Origin: UBA4661 sp002405405 | GTDB taxonomy: Bacteria; Bacteroidota; Ignavibacteria; Kapaibacteriales; UBA4661 | Assembly (NCBI GenBank): GCA_036847245.1 | Contig: DAIUAL010000214.1 | Span: 1 to 5,981 of the forward strand | Direction of reading: 5' to 3' | Length of the DNA: 5,981 nt | Part shown: in pieces, positions 1-5,387 of the stretch | Layout: the number at the start of each line of letters is the position of its first letter | Numbering within the stretch: position 1 is the stretch's first letter | Notes under the pieces: generated by a model | Told to the model about the DNA's origin: nothing | Seen by the model: the letters and a program-made list of their open reading frames with translations, nothing else | The model's database searches: none | Made by a program: the position numbers and the translations under genes

Positions 1-401
1 GAAAATGTATTTAGTTTAGCACCGGCGCGTGTTGCTAGATATTGTGTCAGAAGTGCGGATCCATCATTCGGATGAAAACGCAAGTACGATACTTGTTTGT
101 CTGCCAGATCGGGTGGCGAAATTATGTTCTGTGGCGCAGAAGATACGCTTTTGAGTGCGGATATACTGTCAAACATAAATTGATAAATACGTGCTTTCCC
201 GGAGCGTTCGGAGGGGAAGTACTAACTCTTCGTTGACATATTATAAAATGGTGCATACTCATCAGCGGTTGAGTTGGCAGCAGAATAGTTTACTGGGGTT
301 TGCCAAAATTTTGGGAGAACCTGCGCTGAAGAGGATTGAAATATGCAGAGTAGGCATGTGTAAAAAAGCATTCTTACGACGCTTGTACGTAAGACTTCCA
401 T
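1..401 (-). CDS. Secreted PD40/TolB-like beta-propeller protein, 5' part, interrupted by an in-frame TAG
   Basis: Read from the complement of 401 towards 1, the frame begins with a good signal peptide: a short n-region with two Arg, the hydrophobic core MLFYTCLLCIF, and a cleavage site near SSSA/Q at residues 26-27. The mature part reads DEYAPFYNMSTKS, then a TAG at codon 60, then YFPSERSGKARIYQF in the same frame. With Leu at the stop this is the typical PD40 (WD40-like, TolB-type propeller) pattern of 'AP.Y....LYF.SERSG...IY'. A second blade-like segment (SYLRFHPNDGSALL) follows, and the frame stays open for 73 codons to the window edge. Such proteins are exported and often carry a C-terminal OmpA-like domain, which would lie outside the window. 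I chose ATG 401-399 because it gives a normal-length n-region; ATG 434-432 would add 11 residues and has no clear Shine-Dalgarno either. The plus-strand frames here look like shadows. The family call is from motif only. Confidence 0.62.
222..224 (-). other. Premature in-frame TAG in the PD40-like gene
   Basis: Plus-strand CTA at 222-224 is TAG in the minus-strand frame. The codons on both sides (AAG AGT before, TAC TTC CCC after) continue one protein motif with no shift of frame. Leu is the usual residue here, and TTG to TAG is a single-base change. It may be a real nonsense mutation, a consensus error or a strain variant. Confidence 0.75.
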
Positions 402-434
402 AGGCAGTAAAAAACGATACGAGAATAATGACAT

Positions 435-601
435 GTTTGCTTTCAGCAGTGCGGATGAGTAAGTTGTTTAATTTACGCCAATGTGAACATCAAGGAGGAA
501 ACAAAGTAAAAAAAATGGTGTAAATTCTTTGGTAGAATTGGTCTGCAATACTGATATGAATACTTTTCATGTTGTTTCATTTTTCGGAAAGGAGAAGATA
601 T
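435..601. other. Divergent intergenic region
   Basis: This is the space between the minus-strand propeller gene and the plus-strand duplicated-domain gene, and it should hold both promoters. It is AT-rich. I found no TAnnTTTG element and no convincing -35/-10 pair on either strand. A strong purine-rich AAGGAGGAAA sits at 492-501, but the only ATG close behind it (515) reads ATG GTG TAA. No tRNA, repeat array or terminator is visible. Confidence 0.5.
588..594 (+). promoter_or_regulatory. Ribosome binding site that sets the start at 602
   Basis: AAAGGAG at 588-594 ends 7 bases before ATG 602. An upstream in-frame ATG at 569 would put this site inside the coding sequence and has no ribosome site of its own, so 602 is preferred. 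Confidence 0.8.
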
Positions 602-1087
602 ATGGTTGAATTATCCGTCGAAAGTAATGGACGAATCGAAAAAACAGCAGTATATATCAATGGTGAGCAAATCGGAGGCATTAGAGAGCTGATGGTGCAT
701 ATCAGCGAAGAAGGAGACTTTGATGGTGTTATTGTCTATGAGGGGAGCGACAAAATTGTTCGCTCGAAAAATTTGTTTAGCGAATACCTTGATAATCTGC
801 GTGTTGTTGAACCGACATTTACCGAAGAAGAAGCTCAATATTTGAATCTGTTAACTATTCAAAGTGAGGGACTCTTGGAGAATACATTCGTGTTGATTAA
901 TGATGTTGAGCAAGAAGGGATTACAGATCTTTTCTTGCATATTCGGCGCGGTGATGCACCGGAAAGTTCGCTTTGGTCACGCTTGCGAGGTCAAACGCCG
1001 CAACGAGGAGAGGGTGCAACATTTCGTGCAGAAATCACGTATAGAGAAGCCAATGGCGCACTAACAACAGAAAGTGTATTTGCTTAA
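602..1087 (+). CDS. Uncharacterised 161-residue protein with two homologous halves
   Basis: I do not recognise this family. There is no signal peptide or membrane segment, so it is probably cytoplasmic. The protein is an internal duplication. Residues 4-34 align with 84-114 at a constant offset of 80, sharing L, S, G, E, T, V, I-N, G-I, an acidic residue, L and H-I in register. Residues 40-59 align with 141-160 at an offset of 101 without gaps, sharing F40/F141, I44/I145, Y46/Y147 and F59/F160. The second half carries an extra Arg/Gly-rich loop of about 20 residues (119-139). Each half looks like about five alternating beta strands. An acidic linker (FTEEEAQ, 73-79) joins the halves. The next gene begins 55 bases downstream with its own ribosome site and no terminator between, so the two are probably cotranscribed. 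Being real is well supported by the start site and the conserved duplication; the function is unknown. Confidence 0.85.
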   Translation: MVELSVESNGRIEKTAVYINGEQIGGIRELMVHISEEGDFDGVIVYEGSDKIVRSKNLFSEYLDNLRVVEPTFTEEEAQYLNLLTIQSEGLLENTFVLINDVEQEGITDLFLHIRRGDAPESSLWSRLRGQTPQRGEGATFRAEITYREANGALTTESVFA

Positions 1088-1132
1088 TTATCCCATAAGT
1101 GGGAATAGTGTGTTTACGTGAAAAGTAATAAC

Positions 1133-1137
1133 GGAGG
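1133..1137 (+). promoter_or_regulatory. Ribosome binding site for the gene at 1143
   Basis: GGAGG at 1133-1137 lies 5 bases before ATG 1143, a strong match to the 16S anti-Shine-Dalgarno. The genes downstream at 2034, 2878 and 5388 lack any comparable site, so the two gene groups differ in how translation starts. Confidence 0.75.
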
Positions 1138-1142
1138 AAACG

Positions 1143-1856
1143 ATGAAAAGAATTCAACACGCTATACAAGGTATGGTCTTGTTATGCTGTGTCTTGACGT
1201 TTAGTCTGGCAGTTGTGCATGAAAGTATGGCACAACGTAAAAGCGGAGGTAGTTTTGGGGGTTCGCGCGGCGGCGGTTCGCGCCCTTCAATCTCGTCGCC
1301 AAGACCTTCAAGTAGCAGCAGTAGCTTTGGCGGTTCGCGTTCTACACCTTCTATGGCACCAAATCGTGGTTCTGCGCCTTCCTCGGCAAGTCCGAGTATG
1401 TCGGGTGGTATGCGACAAGGTACACCATCGGCTGTAGGCAGCGCGAGTACAAGTGCTCCACGAAGCAGTTTTGGTGGCTCGCGTTTGAATAGCGGTAACG
1501 ATTATCGTAAAAGCTATGGTATACCGCGTCAAACAACACCGCAAACCCTGCCGGGATATTCATCGCCGGTGATGATGCACAGCTATGGTGGATTCTCTGA
1601 CGGTTTGATGATGGGATATATGATGGGGCATTCCTCTTGGATGTGGTCGATGCCTTTTCATCCGGCATTTTATTATAGCCGACCTCATGTCGTATATGCT
1701 CCCGATGGTGTAACTGTGCAAGAGGTATACCCGCCAACATTCTCTTTTTTGAAAATGATTATAACACTGCTTGTTGTTGGCGCGATTGTGTATGTCCTTG
1801 TCCGTATTGTTCGTGGACGAAGAAATTCTTCGTATTCGGGCTCATCTTTCGGGTAG
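1143..1856 (+). CDS. Secreted Ser/Gly-rich repeat protein with a C-terminal membrane anchor
   Basis: The 237-residue product begins with a signal peptide: MKR, then the hydrophobic core MVLLCCVLTFSLAVV, with cleavage near SMA/Q at 30-31. Residues 32-118 are low-complexity Ser/Gly/Arg/Pro sequence with three copies of SFGGSR (37-42, 61-66, 109-114); the chain also ends in SSFG. Residues 138-185 are rich in Met, His, Trp, Tyr and Phe, including MMGYMMGH at 156-163. A single hydrophobic span follows at about 203-223, then the basic tail RIVRGRR. With the signal removed, this predicts an extracytoplasmic body, one inner-membrane helix and a short cytoplasmic tail, as the positive-inside rule favours. 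Small Gly/Ser-rich anchored proteins of this layout occur widely without an assigned function. It probably shares a transcript with the duplicated-domain gene and is followed by a terminator. The function is unknown; metal binding by the Met/His stretch is only a possibility. Confidence 0.82.
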   Translation: MKRIQHAIQGMVLLCCVLTFSLAVVHESMAQRKSGGSFGGSRGGGSRPSISSPRPSSSSSSFGGSRSTPSMAPNRGSAPSSASPSMSGGMRQGTPSAVGSASTSAPRSSFGGSRLNSGNDYRKSYGIPRQTTPQTLPGYSSPVMMHSYGGFSDGLMMGYMMGHSSWMWSMPFHPAFYYSRPHVVYAPDGVTVQEVYPPTFSFLKMIITLLVVGAIVYVLVRIVRGRRNSSYSGSSFG

Positions 1857-1906
1857 TAACTGCTTGCCATGCTATCAAGAGATTGTTTCGTAGACAGACA
1901 GAGTGC

Positions 1907-1945
1907 AAGGGCGAACGTGAAAGTATATCCCGTTCGTCCTTTTTG
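1907..1945 (+). terminator. Intrinsic terminator after the two-gene unit
   Basis: The left arm AGGGCGAACG (1908-1917) pairs with CGTTCGTCCT (1931-1940), with one G-T wobble and a 13-base loop. A1907-T1941 can extend the stem, and a run of five T (1940-1944) follows directly. It lies about 50 bases after the stop of the membrane-anchored protein. The complementary strand lacks a good T-run, so it should act mainly on plus-strand transcripts. Confidence 0.85.
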
Positions 1946-1975
1946 TTACCTTTTGATTGGGAAGTCCTATATTTG
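1942..1975 (+). promoter_or_regulatory. Candidate promoter for the SDR gene group
   Basis: TATATTTG at 1968-1975 matches the Bacteroidota -7 consensus TAnnTTTG exactly. A TTTG at 1942-1945 sits 22 bases upstream as a possible -33 element; a second TTTG at 1952-1955 is too close. TATATT would also pass as a sigma-70-like -10, with TTGTTA (1943-1948) 19 bases upstream. It lies just after the terminator and would give a leader of about 50 bases before ATG 2034. This rests on motif and position only. Confidence 0.4.
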
Positions 1976-2033
1976 GTATCATCTTACAAATTACAAATAA
2001 CACATACTCTTTTCTCATTATCAGACTCTATTT

Positions 2034-2804
2034 ATGCAACTTCATCAGTTTGAAACAGGACTAAAGGACCGTGTTGCTATTGTAACAGGTGCGGCTGTGG
2101 GCAATGGGCGCGCATTTTGTGAGCGTTTGGCGCAAGAGGGAGCACATATTGTTATTGCCGATATCCAAGATGCGACTGACACACTTCATGCTGTACTACA
2201 ACTTGGCGTACGTGCTCTTGCTGTCAAAGTTGATGTTACTAATCCTGAGGATGTTGCCGCCATGCGCGATGCCGTTATGAAAGAGTTTGGTAGAATTGAT
2301 ATTCTCGTGCATAATGTTGGTATGTATGAAGAAGAGCCATTTGAGTTGATTTCTTTTGATCAATGGAAACGAATGATGGACATTCATTTAAATGGACTAT
2401 TTCTTACGACTCAGGCAGTAGTTGGGGCTATGAAAGATCGGGGGTTCGGGCGTATTATTGCGTTGTCATCCGATACGGTATGGCTTGGCACACCGTATCT
2501 CGTGCATTATGTTACTGCCAAAATGGGTATTATCGGGTTTGTTCGCTCATTGGCAGGCGAACTCGGTAAATATGGCATCACCGTTAATGCGGTTACGGTT
2601 GGCTTAACTGCTATGCAAAAACCAAAAAATGGTGAGCGGGCAGTCAGCAGTTCGATTCTTGAGCACATCTTACCTGCGCAATCGGTACAACGTGCCGATG
2701 AACCGGAGGATGTTGCTAATGTTGTTGCCTTCTTGGCACTGCCAGCATCAGGTATCGTTACGGGGCAAACACTCAATGTTGATGGTGGGGTTGCGCGGCA
2801 TTAA
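2034..2804 (+). CDS. Short-chain dehydrogenase/reductase (classical SDR, FabG-like)
   Basis: This is a 256-residue NAD(P)-dependent oxidoreductase with a Rossmann fold, the normal length for a classical SDR. The cofactor-binding glycine motif is TGAAVGNG (18-25), with Asn where Ile is usual. An acidic Asp43 at the end of the second strand points to NAD(H) rather than NADP(H). The structural NNAG motif appears as HNVG (93-96). The catalytic tetrad is complete: Asn120, Ser146, Tyr159 and Lys163 (YVTAK), with Ser and Tyr 13 apart as expected. The C-terminal TGQTLNVDGG (243-252) is the conserved family end. The usual PG motif after the active site is replaced by VTVGLTAM (187-194). The substrate cannot be told; 3-oxoacyl-ACP reduction is one option, but many SDRs look like this. 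No Shine-Dalgarno precedes ATG 2034. The patatin gene starts 73 bases after the stop with no terminator between. Confidence 0.93.
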   Translation: MQLHQFETGLKDRVAIVTGAAVGNGRAFCERLAQEGAHIVIADIQDATDTLHAVLQLGVRALAVKVDVTNPEDVAAMRDAVMKEFGRIDILVHNVGMYEEEPFELISFDQWKRMMDIHLNGLFLTTQAVVGAMKDRGFGRIIALSSDTVWLGTPYLVHYVTAKMGIIGFVRSLAGELGKYGITVNAVTVGLTAMQKPKNGERAVSSSILEHILPAQSVQRADEPEDVANVVAFLALPASGIVTGQTLNVDGGVARH

Positions 2805-2877
2805 CTTCTCAATGATAATGCCTTTTTGTTTTTTGTATCGTTGCCGTTGCCGTGCAATCAGATCTGTGTGATTCAGC
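2805..2877 (+). other. Short intergenic spacer before the patatin gene
   Basis: The 73 bases contain T-runs (CTTTTTGTTTTTTG) without a preceding hairpin, and a GTTGCC direct repeat. A TGA at 2869-2871 is in frame with the next gene, so ATG 2878 is its earliest possible ATG start. No Shine-Dalgarno is seen. Confidence 0.6.
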
Positions 2878-5373
2878 ATGATTCACGTACTCTCTTTCAG
2901 GTGGACTATTTTAGCTGTACTGCTTACGATAGGCGGTACGCTGGGTATGTCTGCAAAGAATTATCCTCTACCGAAATATCCGCGCATTACATTAGCATTG
3001 TCAGGTGGTGGAGCTCGTGGCTTTGCACATATTGGTGTGTTGAAAGCTTTGGAAGATGCAAAAATACCGATTGACGGTATTGCCGGAACCAGTATTGGAG
3101 CAATTGTCGGTGGTTTGTATGCTAGTGGCTATTCGGCAGTAATGTTGGATTCGTTACTTCGCGAAATTGATTGGAACGACATTACACAAAATCCCAATGA
3201 ACGTGTCCGATCGAATGAATTTCTTGATGATAAAATCGAGGAAGACCGTGGCTTGATAAGTTTTCGATGGACACAAGGAGCATTGCGCCTGCCGGAAGGA
3301 ATCTCGCGGGGAATTAAGTTAAGTGCGGTGCTCAATAAGCTTATTTGGAACGCTCCGATCCATGCACAAAAAAGCTTTTTACAGTTGAAAGTGCCTTTTC
3401 ATGCTGTTGCTACAGACATTGTTACCGGTAAACTTGTTGTCTTTCGTGAAGGTGATCTTGCATTCGCATTGCGTGCTAGTGCCAATGTTCCACTACGATT
3501 CACTCCATTGCAGAAGGATTCATTACGTTTGGTCGATGGTGGTGTTCTCTCAAACTTACCGGTCAGCACAGCACGATCCATGAATGCTGACATAGTGATT
3601 GCAGTAGATATTTCTTCGCCATTGCTTTCTGCAGAAGAACTGATGTCTCCATGGAATATTGCCGACCAAATTATGACCTCAGCAATGCGAAGACGTACAG
3701 AAGAGGAGCGGCGAAGTGCTGATATTTTGATTCTTCCTGATATTGGCAATCACAATGCATCGGACTTCAGTAATTTTACTAAACTCATCAAAGCGGGATA
3801 TCAAGCCGGAGTGGTTGCCATTCCACGTATTCTTGAAGTAATAGAACGATTGCATGCGCAAAAAGATATAGCATTGACAGAAAACGGTGTGTCAATAGCA
3901 AGAGCGATTCGCTATGAAGGTATATCGGCTTCGTTGCAATCGGCAATGCGGAGTCGATCACATATGATGTTACCGACTGTGTGCACGCAAGATTCTGTGT
4001 CATTACTCATCTCGCGCATCCATGCAATATTTCGTGAGCTGGGCTATGCTATGGCTCACGTACAATCGTGGCAATTGATACAGGACACATTGATTCTTCG
4101 TTGTGATGATGGTCTTATCCGTGATGTACGTATTACAGGCAATTCTGTTGTTAGCAACGAACGCTTGATGGAAAATCTTAGCATCCAACCCGGGCGATAT
4201 TTTTTTACGGAAGAAGTATTAAAAAATACGAATACTCTACTTACAAGTGGTTTGTATAACGATATACAAGTTTATCCGCATTATGTCGATACATCGGGCG
4301 TGGTAGTGGATGTCGTTGTGCGTGAGCGTGGATCGCGGTATTTGCGATTGGGGACACGTCTTGATAACGAACGTAATGCTCAAATTGGTATTGATATTGG
4401 TGATGAGCGTGTTTGGGGAAGCGATGTTCGTGCATCCTTGCGATTTGCAGGAGGATTGCGTAATCAACTATGGAGTGCTAAGCTGTCAGTACCCTCTCTT
4501 TTTCAATCGGGGTGGGGGTGGAATCTCACAGGATATGCNNNNNNNNNNTTTATTTGGGGGTGGGTTTCTACTCGCTCAGTTTATGCACAGCGATGGAATT
4601 TTTATCAGTATGAGCAACGACCCGTCGATATCGATACATATTCACTCAATCGTTATAACGAACGGCAGATAGAACGGTTAGGACTTCGTGGATCTATTCA
4701 GCGACAAATAGAGCGTGCAGGATATTTATCTGTAGGAATGCGACTCGAAGAGCAAAGAGTGTCAGATGTCAATCGCATCACAGTTCCTTCTTTTCGTACA
4801 ATCAATACTATACAATTTGCAGCACGATTTGATACACAAGATCGTAGCGATTTTCCATCAGGTGGTCGTATTATCAATCTTTCGCTGGAAGTACCCGTGG
4901 CATCGCAAAAGCCAAATAGTTTTTCAAAAGCCATTGCCGATATCACAAGTATTGGTCGTTTTGGAGCACATAGTTTTCGTCCGCGACTTATGTTTGGATT
5001 TGCTGATGCAACACTTCCTGAAGCCGAGTGGTTTAGTTTAGGCGGTGAAGATATTTTTTATGGCAAGCGTGAAGATGAAATGCGAGGCAGACAATTAGCA
5101 TTAGCGCAACTTGAATATCAAGTACGTTTGCCATGGGATATTGTATTTGATACCTACTTTTCTGCACGATATGATATTGGCTCGACATGGGAGTCGCCGA
5201 ATAATATCCGCATTAGTGATTTGCATCATGGTTTTGGTATTGCACTTCGATGGGATACACCATTGGGTCCAGCAGGGTTGTCTTTAGGGCAATCTTTTTA
5301 TTTTGCGAGTAGTCCAAACCGCATTATCAATGGTCCACTATTAGCATATTTTAGTATTGGATTTCGACTTTAA
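2878..5373 (+). CDS. Patatin-like phospholipase fused to POTRA and Omp85 beta-barrel (type Vd autotransporter)
   Basis: The 831-codon product starts with a signal peptide (hydrophobic 9-23, cleavage near MSA/K at 26-27). The patatin domain spans roughly 36-310. It shows the oxyanion-hole motif GGGARG (43-48), the nucleophile elbow GTSIG with Ser72 (70-74), and the catalytic Asp in DGG (220-222), so the Ser-Asp lipase dyad is intact. A helical linker leads to one POTRA domain (about 412-484, starting RDVRITGN). The rest (about 487-831) is an Omp85/BamA-type barrel with amphipathic strands and the conserved hairpin FYGKREDEMRGRQ (727-739). This order matches type Vd proteins such as PlpD of Pseudomonas and FplA of Fusobacterium, which are phospholipases carried on an outer-membrane barrel; the length is slightly above theirs. 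ATG 2878 follows an in-frame TGA directly, so it is the first usable ATG. Codons 554-557 fall in a 10-N gap, but both flanks are in frame. Confidence 0.92.
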   Translation: MIHVLSFRWTILAVLLTIGGTLGMSAKNYPLPKYPRITLALSGGGARGFAHIGVLKALEDAKIPIDGIAGTSIGAIVGGLYASGYSAVMLDSLLREIDWNDITQNPNERVRSNEFLDDKIEEDRGLISFRWTQGALRLPEGISRGIKLSAVLNKLIWNAPIHAQKSFLQLKVPFHAVATDIVTGKLVVFREGDLAFALRASANVPLRFTPLQKDSLRLVDGGVLSNLPVSTARSMNADIVIAVDISSPLLSAEELMSPWNIADQIMTSAMRRRTEEERRSADILILPDIGNHNASDFSNFTKLIKAGYQAGVVAIPRILEVIERLHAQKDIALTENGVSIARAIRYEGISASLQSAMRSRSHMMLPTVCTQDSVSLLISRIHAIFRELGYAMAHVQSWQLIQDTLILRCDDGLIRDVRITGNSVVSNERLMENLSIQPGRYFFTEEVLKNTNTLLTSGLYNDIQVYPHYVDTSGVVVDVVVRERGSRYLRLGTRLDNERNAQIGIDIGDERVWGSDVRASLRFAGGLRNQLWSAKLSVPSLFQSGWGWNLTGYXXXXFIWGWVSTRSVYAQRWNFYQYEQRPVDIDTYSLNRYNERQIERLGLRGSIQRQIERAGYLSVGMRLEEQRVSDVNRITVPSFRTINTIQFAARFDTQDRSDFPSGGRIINLSLEVPVASQKPNSFSKAIADITSIGRFGAHSFRPRLMFGFADATLPEAEWFSLGGEDIFYGKREDEMRGRQLALAQLEYQVRLPWDIVFDTYFSARYDIGSTWESPNNIRISDLHHGFGIALRWDTPLGPAGLSLGQSFYFASSPNRIINGPLLAYFSIGFRL
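4539..4548. other. Assembly gap (10 N)
   Basis: A run of ten N lies in the second or third strand region of the Omp85 barrel. The frame before it (ending WNLTGY) and after it (FIWGWVSTRSVYAQRW) is the same frame, so the true insert is probably 10 bases or 10 plus a multiple of 3. Both flanks carry G-runs. A fixed run of 10 is a common scaffolding placeholder, so the real length is uncertain. Confidence 0.97.
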
Positions 5374-5387
5374 ATATTTTCTTAAGT

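Noticed and set aside
42..403. Two plus-strand frames (42-236 and 191-403) in the left region
   Set aside because: They oppose the minus-strand signal-peptide and PD40 frame, have no ribosome sites, show basic and Cys/Trp-rich shadow composition and match no motif.
52..457. AGTGCGGAT three times (52-60, 154-162, 449-457)
   Set aside because: Two copies lie in the same codon phase of the propeller gene, encoding Ser-Ala-Leu, and only one is non-coding. A 9-mer with no regular spacing and no symmetry is not enough to call a regulatory repeat.
569..601. N-terminal extension of the duplicated-domain protein from ATG 569
   Set aside because: The strong AAAGGAG at 588-594 is ideally placed for ATG 602 and would fall inside the coding sequence; the extra 11 residues look non-conserved and basic.
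1091..1104. Inverted repeat TCCCA-taag-TGGGA between the genes at 602 and 1143
   Set aside because: The stem is only 5 bp and no T-run follows, so it is not a credible terminator; at most a weak intercistronic hairpin.
4310..4672. Overlapping plus-strand frame of 120 codons within the barrel gene
   Set aside because: It runs through the N gap in another frame of a well-supported Omp85 barrel and has no start signal or recognisable motif.
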